Part shown: piece after piece, positions 8,989-17,361 of the stretch
Numbering within the stretch: position 1 is the stretch's first letter
How the letters are laid out: each line of letters starts with the position of its first letter
Source: Leifsonia aquatica H1aii
Lineage (GTDB): Bacteria; Actinomycetota; Actinomycetes; Actinomycetales; Microbacteriaceae
Assembly (NCBI RefSeq): GCF_000633535.1
Contig: NZ_AYMR01000009.1
Location: 1 to 64,000 of the forward strand
Direction: 5' to 3'
Length of the DNA stretch: 64,000 bases
Made by a program: the position numbers and the translations under genes
Notes under the pieces: generated by a model
What the model saw: the letters and a program-made list of their open reading frames with translations, nothing else
Told to the model about the DNA's origin: nothing
Database searches by the model: none

Positions 8989-9027
8989 TCGACGTCGAGT
9001 GCAGCGCGTCGTACAATTGTCCGTACG
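8989..9027 (+). promoter_or_regulatory. Toxin-antitoxin promoter with autoregulatory palindrome
   Basis: A -35 like TCGACG (8989-8994) and a -10 TACAAT (9012-9017) are 17 bp apart. The -10 is buried in ACAATTGT (9013-9020), and CGTAC...GTACG arms flank it (9010-9014 and 9023-9027). Palindromes over the -10 are usual for RHH antitoxin autorepression. A ribosome site GAAGGAAGG follows just before the start at 9040. Confidence 0.65.
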
Positions 9028-9039
9028 AAGGAAGGTGCC

Positions 9040-9312
9040 ATGACCGCAACCGAACGTCTCGAGTTCCGCGTCTCGCGCGACCATCTCGACCGTATCGCGC
9101 TCGCTGCGCAGCTGTCCGGGGAGAAGGTCGGCGCGTTCGCGCGCGAAGCGGCCGAAGAGCGGGCGGACCGTGTCCTGCGGGCGCATGAGGCGACCACGAC
9201 GGTCCCGATCGGCTTCTTCGACGACCTCTGGGAGGCGCTGGATGAGCCGGCTAACCCCAACACCGCGCTGGCAGCTGCGGGCGATCGCCTGCGCGGTATC
9301 GGGCTTGGCTGA
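9040..9312 (+). CDS. DUF1778 (TacA-like) antitoxin
   Basis: A 90-residue protein. The N-terminal half (TERLEFRVSRDHLDRIALAAQLSG) is a ribbon-helix-helix DNA-binding fold of DUF1778 antitoxins. The C-terminal tail (IGFFDDLWEALDEPANPN) would wrap and block the partner acetyltransferase. The ATG at 9040 has a strong AAGGAAGG site; earlier in-frame starts are not needed. It overlaps the toxin start by 8 bases. It should bind its own promoter palindrome. Confidence 0.85.
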   Translation: MTATERLEFRVSRDHLDRIALAAQLSGEKVGAFAREAAEERADRVLRAHEATTTVPIGFFDDLWEALDEPANPNTALAAAGDRLRGIGLG

Positions 9313-9814
9313 CGCCCTTCGATCGGAACGGTTCGATGAGGTCCTCCACGACGTCTCCGGGTTCTTGTGCGGAGAGGGTCGATTGGACCTCTGGCTCCGT
9401 CGACATGCCGCAGACGCGGCGCGTCGTCAGACGTCCGCGACGTGGGTGTGGGTCCTGGACGGCGAGGTCGTCGGCTACTACTCACTCTCCGCGCACAAGG
9501 TGGTCCGCGAGGACGTACCGGGTCAGGTGGGCAGAGGAGGTCCGCGCGAGATCCCGGCCGTGCTCATCGGCAAGCTCGCGTTGACACGATCCGCGCGCGG
9601 TCAGGGCCTCGGTGAGCTCCTCCTGGCGGATGCCTTGACGCGCGTCCTCGCGGCGACACATCATGTGGCCGCGCGACTCGTCGTGGTCGATGCGCTCTCC
9701 GAGCCCGTCGCGCTGTTCTACGAACGGATGGGGTTCGTCCGCGTTCCGGGGAGTCTGCTGCTGGTGCAGCGGGTCCGCGACATCCGAGCCGCACTCGAGC
9801 CAGGCGCGGGGTAG
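9305..9814 (+). CDS. GNAT-family acetyltransferase toxin (TacT/AtaT-like)
   Basis: About 169 residues with the GNAT fold. The acetyl-CoA loop is in TRSARGQGLGELLLADAL and the conserved tyrosine in ALFYERMGFVRV. Toxins of this group acetylate the amino acid on charged tRNAs and stop translation. The TTG at 9305 is proposed as start because it begins the conserved N-terminus (LADALRSERF) and overlaps the antitoxin stop; no ATG or GTG fits better. The pair with DUF1778 makes the toxin role likely. Confidence 0.82.
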   Translation: MADALRSERFDEVLHDVSGFLCGEGRLDLWLRRHAADAARRQTSATWVWVLDGEVVGYYSLSAHKVVREDVPGQVGRGGPREIPAVLIGKLALTRSARGQGLGELLLADALTRVLAATHHVAARLVVVDALSEPVALFYERMGFVRVPGSLLLVQRVRDIRAALEPGAG

Positions 9815-9822
9815 AAGGCGCG

Positions 9823-9839
9823 CGACGCAGGAGGCGTCG
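9823..9839. terminator. Hairpin between convergent genes
   Basis: CGACGC-AGGAG-GCGTCG forms a 6-bp stem with a 5-base loop between the toxin gene and the convergent Nudix gene. No T-run is seen on either side, so this is a possible bidirectional terminator only. Confidence 0.4.
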
Positions 9840-9876
9840 TGAAGCAGGGACGGCGGACACACCGTGAGCCGGTCGC

Positions 9877-10287
9877 TCACCCGGCTTCCAGCAGCCGCAC
9901 GACCGGCCGGTCGGCCTCCGCCCAGTCGAGCCCGGCGAGCTCGTCGCGGGCCACCCAGCGCAGCCGGTCGTGGTCGGTGCTGCGCTCCGGTGCCGGGCCG
10001 GTGAGCGTCGCCGCGTAGCAGGCCAGATCGATCGCGCGCGTGCCGATCACGGTGACCGTGCGGTCGAGCAGGCGACCCACGCGGACGGGGACGCCCAGCT
10101 CCTCGCGGATCTCGCGTTCCAGCGCCGCCTCCGGCGTCTCGCCCCGCTCCACCTTGCCGCCGGGGAACTCCCAGCGCCCGGCGGCGTCCCGGCCCTGCGC
10201 GCGGCGGCAGGCGAGCACGAGGGGGCCGTCGGCGATCACGGCCGCCACGACGACCAGCGGGGTGGGCGGCGGGGAGGCGGGAGGCAT
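9877..10287 (-). CDS. Nudix hydrolase (MutT-like)
   Basis: A 136-residue cytoplasmic Nudix enzyme. The complete Nudix box runs from GGKVERGE through REIREELGV, preceded by GRWEFPGG as in MutT-type 8-oxo-dGTP pyrophosphatases. It would cleave a nucleoside diphosphate linked to another group; cleaning the nucleotide pool is the likeliest role. The ATG at 10287 is the first start before the conserved VVVAAVI strand. It is divergent from the DUF1345 gene, with 48 bases between them. Confidence 0.85.
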   Translation of the reverse strand: MPPASPPPTPLVVVAAVIADGPLVLACRRAQGRDAAGRWEFPGGKVERGETPEAALEREIREELGVPVRVGRLLDRTVTVIGTRAIDLACYAATLTGPAPERSTDHDRLRWVARDELAGLDWAEADRPVVRLLEAG

Positions 10288-10335
10288 GGGTCCATCCTGC
10301 CCGGATCCGCGGATGGCGGGCACTAGCATCCAGGT

Positions 10336-11013
10336 ATGTCGACTCCCGTCGTCGCGCGGCGTGCGCCCATCGTGATCGGATTCGTGCTGAGCCTGCTCGT
10401 GCAGCTGGTGATGATCGTCGTGGGCGTGTGGCTGGTGGTGCTGTCGGAGGACGACGACACGACCCTGCTGCTGCTCGGGCTCTGGTGCGTGATCGGGACG
10501 CTGTACGAGCTCGTCGTGCTGATCGTGCTGGGGCGGGCCGCGCGCCGGCCCGTGGTCGACGGGGACCGGCCCTCCCGGTTCGAGGTCGGGCGGGTGGCCC
10601 GGCTGGTGTCGATGACCGCCACCATCCTCGCCAGCCTCATCGGCTTCACCGCCGCCGTGCAGGTGCTCGGTCTGCACAACGACCCCGAGGTCGGGTCGAT
10701 CACCGACATCGTCGGCGTGTGGTCGATGCTGCTGGCCTGGGGGTTCCTGCACTGGGGGTTCTCGCAGATCTACTACCAGCGTCACTACTCCAGCGACGTG
10801 CCGCTGCTGCGCTTCCCGGCGACGGAGCATCCCCGGTTCGTCGACTTCGTCTACTTCGCGTACACGCTCGGCACCAGCTTCGCCGCCTCCGACGTGGAGG
10901 TGCTGAGCACCCGCCTGCGCTGGACCGTGCTCTGGCATTCGGTGCTCAGCTATTTCTTCAACGGCCTGATCATCGTGCTCGCCCTCAACACGATCATGTC
11001 GTTCAACCGGTGA
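10336..11013 (+). CDS. DUF1345 integral membrane protein
   Basis: A 225-residue protein with about five membrane segments. Conserved blocks match DUF1345: [20 protein letters not shown], then [24 protein letters not shown], and a C-terminal hydrophobic helix ending [10 protein letters not shown]. No function is established for the family. It probably has its own promoter in the 48-base divergent gap. Confidence 0.82.
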   Translation: MSTPVVARRAPIVIGFVLSLLVQLVMIVVGVWLVVLSEDDDTTLLLLGLWCVIGTLYELVVLIVLGRAARRPVVDGDRPSRFEVGRVARLVSMTATILASLIGFTAAVQVLGLHNDPEVGSITDIVGVWSMLLAWGFLHWGFSQIYYQRHYSSDVPLLRFPATEHPRFVDFVYFAYTLGTSFAASDVEVLSTRLRWTVLWHSVLSYFFNGLIIVLALNTIMSFNR

Positions 11014-11059
11014 GCGGCCGGGCAGCCTGGATGACCCCTCCGGCTGGCAGGATGGGGGC

Positions 11060-11605
11060 GTGAGCGCATCCATCCCCACCGTCCTGCTCGTGATCGACCT
11101 ACAGAAGGGGGTGCTGCCCGGGTGCTGGGACGCCGATGGCGTGGTCGCCCGGGCCGCGGACCTCGTCGATCGCGCCCGCGCCGCCGGCACCCCGGTGGTC
11201 TGGGTGCAGCACGAGGCGGACGATCTGCCCGCGGGGAGCGACGAGTGGGCGTTCGCCGACGGCCTCCTCCCCGCGGACGGCGAGCCCGTCGTGCACAAGC
11301 ACTACCGGGACGCCTTCGCCGACACCGACCTCGACGAGGTGCTCGAGGGCCTCGACGCCTCCCGGCTGGTGGTCACCGGCGCCCAGAGCGACTACTGCAT
11401 CCGCACCACCACGCAGAGCGCGGCCGTCCGCGGCTACGACGTCACCCTCGTCGAGGACGGGCACACGACCACCGACGCGCAGTGGGACGGCGTCGAGATC
11501 ACCGGACGGCAGATAGTGGCCCACACGAATCGCTACTTCTCCGGCCTCCGCTATCCCGACCAGCTGTTCGCGGTGGAGCGCGCGGACGAGGTCGTGTTCG
11601 GGTAG
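11060..11605 (+). CDS. Isochorismatase-family cysteine hydrolase
   Basis: A 181-residue cytoplasmic hydrolase. The catalytic triad of the family is visible: Asp in VIDLQKG, Lys in [10 protein letters not shown] and the nucleophile Cys in [12 protein letters not shown]. Such proteins hydrolyse amides, nicotinamide-like compounds or isochorismate; the exact substrate is not clear. The GTG at 11060 starts right at the first beta strand (VLLVIDLQ). It is 46 bases after the DUF1345 gene and could be co-transcribed. Confidence 0.82.
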   Translation: MSASIPTVLLVIDLQKGVLPGCWDADGVVARAADLVDRARAAGTPVVWVQHEADDLPAGSDEWAFADGLLPADGEPVVHKHYRDAFADTDLDEVLEGLDASRLVVTGAQSDYCIRTTTQSAAVRGYDVTLVEDGHTTTDAQWDGVEITGRQIVAHTNRYFSGLRYPDQLFAVERADEVVFG

Positions 11606-11644
11606 GCCGTGCGGGGGATGCGGGGGATGCGGGGTCGGGGGACG

Positions 11645-12226
11645 ATGAGGGCGGGACGACGGGTGCGCGCGCTGATCGGAGCGGGTCTCGTCGCGGGGAC
11701 GATCGCGGCGGCGCTCACGGGGTGCGCGCCCGCGCGGGAGCGTCCCCAGGTCTGGTCGCCGTGGGGACCTCCCGGATTCCGCCAGCCCGGCGCGCCCCTG
11801 CCCTTCATGCCGTCTCCGCCGCCCGAGCCTCCGGAGCAGGCGGAAGGCGACGGGGCGCCGCTCGACGGCGGGTCGGAGCCGCCCACCGGGTTCGGAGAGC
11901 CGGACCTCCGGCTGACGCAGACGTTCACGCTCAGCGACGGGACGGTCGCCACCTGCCTGCTGGAACTGGCGGTGGCACCAGACGGCGGGCTCGCCGCGGG
12001 CGACGAGCCGGTCCTCCGGGCCCGGGAGACGCTGAGCACGACGGACTGGCTGACCGTCATCGCAGCGCCGTCGGCACTGCCGACCTTCGCACCCGGCGAG
12101 GCGGGGACCGGCGAATCCGAGGCCGGTCAGCGGGCCCAGGAGGCCCTCGGCCGCATCGCCACAGAGCTGTTCGCCCGGGTGGCCACGGGCGGCTACTCCC
12201 TGATGGGGCAGACCTCCTGCGGCTGA
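11645..12226 (+). CDS. Putative lipoprotein, unknown function
   Basis: About 193 residues. The N-terminus is a lipoprotein signal: an arginine-rich start, a hydrophobic stretch and a lipobox ALTGC with Cys27 as the lipidated residue. A proline-rich linker follows (about residues 35-75), then a region with LRLTQTFTLSDGTVATCLLEL. I recognise no family. In-frame GTG at 11609 and ATG at 11618 or 11627 would only lengthen the signal, within a GCGGGGGATG repeat. I prefer the ATG at 11645. Confidence 0.68.
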   Translation: MRAGRRVRALIGAGLVAGTIAAALTGCAPARERPQVWSPWGPPGFRQPGAPLPFMPSPPPEPPEQAEGDGAPLDGGSEPPTGFGEPDLRLTQTFTLSDGTVATCLLELAVAPDGGLAAGDEPVLRARETLSTTDWLTVIAAPSALPTFAPGEAGTGESEAGQRAQEALGRIATELFARVATGGYSLMGQTSCG

Positions 12227-12285
12227 ACTCCGGAGATCTCGTCCGACACGCCGGTGAAACGGCGCAACTCCGGAGATCGCGTCCG
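12225..12285. repeat. Direct repeats of a GAACTCCGGAGATC motif
   Basis: Two near-identical 21-bp copies start at 12225 and 12265, sharing AACTCCGGAGATC followed by a CGTCCG tail. The first overlaps the stop codon of the lipoprotein gene. A third copy is inverted at 12296-12309 and makes the hairpin described next. Confidence 0.6.
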
Positions 12286-12309
12286 TGTGGGGCGGGATCT
12301 CCGGAGTTG
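12265..12309. terminator. Perfect 14-bp inverted repeat between convergent genes
   Basis: Arms at 12265-12278 and 12296-12309 are perfectly complementary, with a 17-base loop. It lies between the convergent lipoprotein and hpaD genes, so a bidirectional terminator is likely. There is no T-run, as is common in GC-rich actinobacteria. Confidence 0.6.
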
Positions 12310-12370
12310 CGGGGTGACAGTCGCGGGCGGAGCGGCAGCGGGGAGGCAGCGGCGAAGAGGACGCCGCGGG

Positions 12371-13465
12371 CTAGACCTGCGCGCCCAGCTTGAAGCCCTT
12401 CTCCTCGTCGCCCGCACGGGTGTACGAGAAGCCGTCGGCGCCGATGGTGACCTCCATCTCGGAGTCGTCGGTGCGGGCGGTGAGGGGCTGAGGGTTGCCG
12501 TCGAGGTCGAGCACGAGGGAGGCCTCGGTGTACCAGGACGGGACGACCGGGTTGCCCCACCAGTCGCGGCGCTGGTTGTCGTGCACGTCCCAGGTGACGA
12601 CGGGGTTGTCCGGGTCGCCGGTGTAGTAGTCCTGCGTGTAGATCTCGACCCGGTGGCCGTCGGGGTCGCGCAGGTAGAGGTAGAACGCGTTCGAGACGCC
12701 GTGGCGGCCGGGGCCGCGCTCGATGCGGTCGGAGAGGCGCAGCGCGCCGAGCTTGTCGCAGATGGCGATGATGTTGTGCTTCTCGTGCGTGGCGAACGCG
12801 ACATGGTGCATGCGCGGGCCGTCGCCGCCGGTCATGGCGGTGTCATGCACGGTGGGCTTGCGGCGCATCCACGCGGCGTAGGTCGTGCCCTCCTCGTCCT
12901 GGATGTCCTCGGTCACGCGGAAGCCGAGGTCCTCCATGTAGGCGACGGCGCGGGGGACGTCCGGGGTGACCTGGTTGAAGTGGTCGAGGCGGACGAGCGC
13001 GCCCGGCGTGTAGAGGTCGTAGCGCCAGGCGAGGCGCTCGACGTGCTCGACGTCGTAGAAGAACTCGTACGGGAAGCCGAGCGGGTCCTCCACGCGCACG
13101 CTGTCGCCGATGCCCTTCGTGAAGCCCTCGGACCGGCGCTCGATGCGGCAGCCGAGCTCGGAGTAGAACGCGACGGCGCGATCCAGGTCCTCGGGGGTGC
13201 GCACGCGGTACGAGAATGCGGCGACCGCGGCGACCGGACCCTTGCGGAGCACGAGGTTGTGGTGGATGAACTCCTCGAAGCTGCGCAGGTAGACGGCGTT
13301 CTCGTCCTCCTCGGTCACGACCAGGTCGAGCACGTCGACATAGAAGTCGCGGCTGGCCTGCAGGTCGGTGACGACCAGCTCCATGTAGGCGCAGCGCAGG
13401 ATGTCCGGCGGAGCGGCCTGCGGGGTGGGGATGCGGTTCGCGGGAGCGGGGATGGGGCTGCTCAT
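12371..13465 (-). CDS. hpaD: Homoprotocatechuate (3,4-dihydroxyphenylacetate) 2,3-dioxygenase
   Basis: A 364-residue extradiol ring-cleaving dioxygenase of the VOC fold. It opens 3,4-dihydroxyphenylacetate to 5-carboxymethyl-2-hydroxymuconate semialdehyde. The metal ligands are visible as His162 (LDHFNQV), His221 (RMHHVAF) and Glu274 (HRVEIYTQDYY). The second-sphere His207 (TVHDTA), Asn164 and Tyr264 are also kept. These sit seven residues beyond the well-studied Brevibacterium fuscum enzyme numbering as I remember it, so the match is close. It is the last gene of the operon, 43 bases after hpaE. It would need Fe(II) or Mn(II). Confidence 0.93.
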   Translation of the reverse strand: MSSPIPAPANRIPTPQAAPPDILRCAYMELVVTDLQASRDFYVDVLDLVVTEEDENAVYLRSFEEFIHHNLVLRKGPVAAVAAFSYRVRTPEDLDRAVAFYSELGCRIERRSEGFTKGIGDSVRVEDPLGFPYEFFYDVEHVERLAWRYDLYTPGALVRLDHFNQVTPDVPRAVAYMEDLGFRVTEDIQDEEGTTYAAWMRRKPTVHDTAMTGGDGPRMHHVAFATHEKHNIIAICDKLGALRLSDRIERGPGRHGVSNAFYLYLRDPDGHRVEIYTQDYYTGDPDNPVVTWDVHDNQRRDWWGNPVVPSWYTEASLVLDLDGNPQPLTARTDDSEMEVTIGADGFSYTRAGDEEKGFKLGAQV

Positions 13466-13508
13466 GGTGTTTCTTTCTCTTCGTCGAGTCGAGTGGCTGC
13501 GTGCGGTG

Positions 13509-15005
13509 TCAGTGGGCGCCGAAACGCGGGGTGTGGACCTCGCCGAGCGTGATGTGCACGGCCTGCTGGTCGGTGTAGAAGTCGATGGAGCGGTAGCCGC
13601 CTTCGTGGCCGAGGCCGGAGGCCTTCACGCCGCCGAACGGGGTGCGCAGGTCGCGGACGTTGTGGGAGTTGAGCCACACCATCCCGGCCTCCACGTTCTG
13701 CGAGAAGGTGTGCGCCCGCTCCAGGTCGTTGGTCCAGATGTAGGCGGCGAGGCCGTACCGGACGCCGTTCGCGAGCTCCAGCGCCTCTGCATCGGAGTCG
13801 AACGGGGTGATCGCGACGACCGGGCCGAAGATCTCCTCCTGGAAGATCCGCGCGTCGGGCTTCACGTCGGCGAACACGGTCGGGGCGACGTAGTTGCCGT
13901 GGTCGAGGCCCTCGGGACGCCCGCCGCCGGCGAGGAGCCGGCCCTCCTGCTTGCCGAGCTCCACGTAGCTCATCACCTTGTCGTAGTGCTCGGGGTGCAC
14001 GAGTGCGCCGACCTCGGTCTTCGGGTCGTGCGGGTCGCCGACGACGATGTTCTTCGCGCGGGCGGCGTAGCGCTCGCAGAACTCCTCGTACACGGCCCGC
14101 TCGACGAGGATGCGGGACCCGGCGGTGCAGCGCTCGCCATTAAGCGAGAAGACGCCGAACAGGGTGGAGTCGATGGCGGCGTCCAGGTCCGCGTCGGCGA
14201 ACACGACGGCGGGGGACTTGCCGCCCAGCTCCATCGAGAGGCCCTTGAGGAACGGCGCAGCGTTGCCGAAGATCAGCTGGCCGGTGCGGCTCTCGCCGGT
14301 GAAGGAGATCAGCGGCACGTCGGGGTGCTTGACGAGAGCGTCCCCGGCCTCCTCGCCGAGGCCGTTGACCAGGTTGAAGACGCCGTCGGGGAGGCCCGCC
14401 TCGCGGAAGATCTCCGCCCACAGGCTCGCCGACAGCGGGGTGAACTCGGCCGGCTTCAGCACGACGGTGTTGCCGGTCGCGAGCGCGGGAGCGAGCTTCC
14501 AGCTCTCCAGCATGAACGGCGTGTTCCAGGGCGTGATGAGCCCGGCGACGCCGATCGGCTTGCGGTTGACGTAGTTGAGCTGGCTGCCGGGCACCTTGTA
14601 CGCGTCGTCGCGCTGGGCCACGATCAGGTCCGCGAAGAAGCGGAAGTTCTCGGCGGCGCGGCGGGCCTGGCCGAGCGCCTGCGTGATCGGGAGGCCGGTG
14701 TCGAAGGTCTCCAGCTCGGCGAGCCGGGCGTCCTGCGCCTCCACGGCGTCCGCGATGCGGTTGAGCACCCGGGCGCGCTCGCGCGGCTTCATGCGCGGCC
14801 ACGGCCCGTCGACGAAGGCGCGGCGGGCGGCGGCCACGGCGAGGTCGATGTCCTCCTTCTGGCCGGCGGCGGCGGTGACGTAGGTCTCGTTCGACACCGG
14901 GTCGAGCACGTCGAAGGTCGCGCCCGAGACGCTGTCGACGAACCGTCCGTCGATGAAGTGCTGGATCTTCCCGGGAAGGTTCTCGGGGACGTAGTGCTGC
15001 GCCAT
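13509..15005 (-). CDS. hpaE: 5-carboxymethyl-2-hydroxymuconate semialdehyde dehydrogenase
   Basis: A 498-residue NAD-dependent aldehyde dehydrogenase. The catalytic Cys lies in NGERCTAGSRILVE and the general-base Glu in SMELGGKSPAVVF; GFTGES-type glycine motifs bind NAD (SFTGESRTGQ). It oxidises the product of HpaD to the dicarboxylate, and its position directly before hpaD supports that. The ATG at 15005 begins the conserved MAQHYVPENLPGKIQHFIDG and has GAAGGAG upstream. Other aldehyde dehydrogenase substrates cannot be excluded by sequence alone. Confidence 0.9.
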   Translation of the reverse strand: MAQHYVPENLPGKIQHFIDGRFVDSVSGATFDVLDPVSNETYVTAAAGQKEDIDLAVAAARRAFVDGPWPRMKPRERARVLNRIADAVEAQDARLAELETFDTGLPITQALGQARRAAENFRFFADLIVAQRDDAYKVPGSQLNYVNRKPIGVAGLITPWNTPFMLESWKLAPALATGNTVVLKPAEFTPLSASLWAEIFREAGLPDGVFNLVNGLGEEAGDALVKHPDVPLISFTGESRTGQLIFGNAAPFLKGLSMELGGKSPAVVFADADLDAAIDSTLFGVFSLNGERCTAGSRILVERAVYEEFCERYAARAKNIVVGDPHDPKTEVGALVHPEHYDKVMSYVELGKQEGRLLAGGGRPEGLDHGNYVAPTVFADVKPDARIFQEEIFGPVVAITPFDSDAEALELANGVRYGLAAYIWTNDLERAHTFSQNVEAGMVWLNSHNVRDLRTPFGGVKASGLGHEGGYRSIDFYTDQQAVHITLGEVHTPRFGAH

Positions 15006-15034
15006 GCGCGTGCTCTCCTTCAGGGTGGGTGTGG

Positions 15035-15724
15035 TCAGTGGGTGTGCTTGTGCTCGCTCTGGTACGCCTGGAAGGCGTCCAGCGTGGCCAGCCGGTGGCG
15101 GCGTGCGGCGAGCTCGATCTCCAGCGGCTCGGCGCCGCTCTCGATCAGGGTCAGGATGCGCTCGTGCTCGTCGACGGACTCGCGGGCGCGGCCGGGCACG
15201 AAGCTGAAGGTGGAGTCGCGCAGCACCGTGAGCCGGTTCCAGCCGCGGTGCACGAGGTCGAGGATGTGCGGGTTGGGGCACTCCTCGAACAGCACGGAGT
15301 GGAACTGCTGGTTGAGCTGGGTGAAACGGTGCGGCACGAAGCGGTCGAGGCTCGCGATCATCTCGGCATTGACCTCCCGCGCCCGCCGGACGTGGTCGGA
15401 GGTCAGCAGTGGAGCGGAGAGCTGGGTCGCCGCCCCTTCGACGAGGGCGAGCGTCTGCATGGTGAACGCGTACTCGGTGTCCTGCAGCAGCGCGACCTGG
15501 GCACCGATGTTCTTCTCGAACGTGACGAGGCCCTCCGCCTCCAGCCGCCGGATCGCCTCGCGCACCGGCACGACGCTGATCTCGAGCTCGCCCGCGATCT
15601 GCCCGAGCACGAGCCGGTAACCGGAGACGTACCGGCCGTCGTCGATCCGCTCGCGGAGGAACTCGTACGCCAGCTGCGATTTGCTGGGCGCCGCCGCGGC
15701 CGGCTTCAGTGCTGCGTCCGCCAT
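15035..15724 (-). CDS. GntR family regulator (FCD type) of the hpa operon
   Basis: A 229-residue repressor. A winged helix spans about residues 15-80 (LAYEFLRERIDDG, ISVVPVREAIRRLEAEGLV). An all-helical FCD effector domain with metal-binding histidines follows (NQQFHSVLFEECPN, ARRHRLATLDAF). The ATG at 15724 lies inside the end of the FAH-RraA gene (19-base overlap), so the two are coupled. It probably binds the two ATnnTATACGAT-like sites upstream of the FAH-RraA and hpaH genes and is released by a pathway intermediate. The C-terminus ends in a histidine-rich SEHKHTH tail. Confidence 0.88.
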   Translation of the reverse strand: MADAALKPAAAAPSKSQLAYEFLRERIDDGRYVSGYRLVLGQIAGELEISVVPVREAIRRLEAEGLVTFEKNIGAQVALLQDTEYAFTMQTLALVEGAATQLSAPLLTSDHVRRAREVNAEMIASLDRFVPHRFTQLNQQFHSVLFEECPNPHILDLVHRGWNRLTVLRDSTFSFVPGRARESVDEHERILTLIESGAEPLEIELAARRHRLATLDAFQAYQSEHKHTH

Positions 15725-17139
15725 GCGCGATACCTCTCCTTCCACTCCGCGTTCATCGGGAACAGTCCGTCGACCGGGTGCCCGGCCGCCACCTGCTCGG
15801 CGATGTACTCCTCCTCGCGCTCCTGCTCCACCGCGTCGGCCACGACCTCGGCGACCAGGGCGGGAGGGATGACGATCAGGCCGTCCGCGTCGCCGACGAT
15901 CACGTCGCCGGGCTGCACCGAGGCGCCACCGCACGCGACCGTGACGTCGGCCTCCCACGGAACGTGCTTGCGGCCCAGCACGGCGGGGTGGGGTCCGCCG
16001 TGGTAGGTCGGGATGTCGAGCGCGGCGACGATCGCGAGGTCGCGCACGCCGCCGTCGGTCACGATGCCGGCGGCGCCGTTGACCTGGGCGCGCAGGGCGA
16101 GCACGTCGCCGACGGTGCCGCTGCCGCGCTCGCCGCGGGCCTCGATGACGAGCACCTCGCCGTCGCCGACCGCGTCGAACGCGCGCTTCTGGGCGTTGTA
16201 GCCGCCGCCGTGCGACGCGAAGAGGTCCTCGCGGTTCGGGATGTAGCGGAGCGTCTTCGCGGTGCCGATCAGGCGGGCGTCCGGCCGGGTCGAGGCCAGC
16301 CCGTCGATCGAGACGTTGTTCAGGCCGCGCTTGCGCAACTGGGAGCTGAGCGTGGCGGTCGCAACGCTCGCGAGTGCGGCGCGCAGCTCGTCGGTGAGCG
16401 CGAACGGGGGAGCGGGAGGCGTTCCCCAGGCCTCGGCGCGCTGGTGGTCGTCGACGCTGGGCTTCGTGCCGACGTCGCCGAACGGGATGCGCCCCTCGGT
16501 GATCCGCGTGACGAGGCGGCCGCTGGTCGGGGCGCCCGGAGCGCTCGGCGCATCCACCTCCACCTCGACGGTGTCGCCCGGCTGCGTGACCGACGAACCG
16601 GCCGGGGTGCCGGTGAGGATGACGTCGCCCGGTTCCAGCGTCATCAGCTGGGAGAGGTCGGCGATCAGCCGGCCGAACGGGAAGAGCAGGTCGTCGGTCG
16701 CGCCCTCCTGCACCAGCTCGCCGTTGAGCCAGGTGCGCACGCGCAGTGCGGCCGGGTCGACGGAAGAGGCGGGGATGATGTCCGGTCCGAGCGGGGTGAA
16801 GCCGTCGCCGCCCTTGGACCGGACGTTCGACCCCTTGTCGGCCGCGCGAAGGTCGTAGAGGCCGAAGTCGTTCGCGGCCGTGACACCGGAGACCGCGGCC
16901 CAGCCGTCCTCGGGGGAGACCCGGCGGACGGCGCTGCCGATGATCAGGGCGATCTCGCCCTCGAAGGCGAGCAGCTCGGTGCCGGCCGGGCGCTCGAGCG
17001 CGCCGCCGGTCGCCGCGACGGAGGAGGCCGGCTTGAAGAAGTACGAGGGCTGGGCCGGGGTGCGCCCGCGTTGGGCGGCGCGCGATCGGTAGTTCAGGTG
17101 CACCGCGATGATCTTGCCGGGGCGGGCGAGCTGGCTCAC
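15706..17139 (-). CDS. Fusion of FAH-type isomerase/decarboxylase (HpaG-like) and RraA-like aldolase
   Basis: A 477-residue two-domain protein. Residues about 1-255 are a fumarylacetoacetate hydrolase fold with metal ligands in AFEGEIALIIG and NDFGLYDLR, followed by PLGPDIIP and ILTGTPAG. HpaG of this fold decarboxylates and isomerises the 5-carboxymethyl-2-hydroxymuconate series. After a linker (residues 255-275), residues 275-477 match the RraA/HMG-aldolase family with GDVLALRAQVNGAAGIVTDG and then GVRD. The GTG at 17139 follows GAGGAG by 9 bases. The RraA part may be a pyruvate aldolase, a decarboxylase, or a stand-in for the missing HpaF isomerase; which one is not clear. Confidence 0.82.
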   Translation of the reverse strand: MSQLARPGKIIAVHLNYRSRAAQRGRTPAQPSYFFKPASSVAATGGALERPAGTELLAFEGEIALIIGSAVRRVSPEDGWAAVSGVTAANDFGLYDLRAADKGSNVRSKGGDGFTPLGPDIIPASSVDPAALRVRTWLNGELVQEGATDDLLFPFGRLIADLSQLMTLEPGDVILTGTPAGSSVTQPGDTVEVEVDAPSAPGAPTSGRLVTRITEGRIPFGDVGTKPSVDDHQRAEAWGTPPAPPFALTDELRAALASVATATLSSQLRKRGLNNVSIDGLASTRPDARLIGTAKTLRYIPNREDLFASHGGGYNAQKRAFDAVGDGEVLVIEARGERGSGTVGDVLALRAQVNGAAGIVTDGGVRDLAIVAALDIPTYHGGPHPAVLGRKHVPWEADVTVACGGASVQPGDVIVGDADGLIVIPPALVAEVVADAVEQEREEEYIAEQVAAGHPVDGLFPMNAEWKERYRAWRTQH

Positions 17140-17215
17140 GGGGTGGTTCTCCTCGTCGTCGGGGATGGTGGTGCCGGTGGGCGCCGCAGGTAGTGCGGCT
17201 CCGACCGTATTCGAG

Positions 17216-17227
17216 ATTGTATACGAT
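17216..17227. promoter_or_regulatory. Candidate GntR operator before the FAH-RraA gene
   Basis: ATTGTATACGAT, a near-palindrome around GTATAC, lies 77 bases before the GTG start at 17139. It matches the site at 18995-19006 (ATGATATACGAT on the minus strand) at 10 of 12 positions. The sequence type fits GntR/FadR-group operators. Confidence 0.6.
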
Positions 17228-17361
17228 CTGCGGAGGTCGTTCAAGGATGCCGTTCACGGATGCCGGGGGCAACGGAGGAACTGTGGCGGTGCGATGGGGC
17301 GGTTGGCGGGGTGCGGAGGAGGTTTCGGGACATGTGGCCGCGATCTCCTCCGCTGCCGACG

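Noticed and set aside
6116-9043. A 975-codon plus-strand frame opposite the hydantoinase and permease genes
   Set aside because: The translation is Asp/Arg/Gly-rich noise without any domain; the opposite strand encodes clear protein families.
12225-12309. CRISPR-like repeats
   Set aside because: Only three short copies, one inverted and spacer lengths unequal; no cas genes are near.
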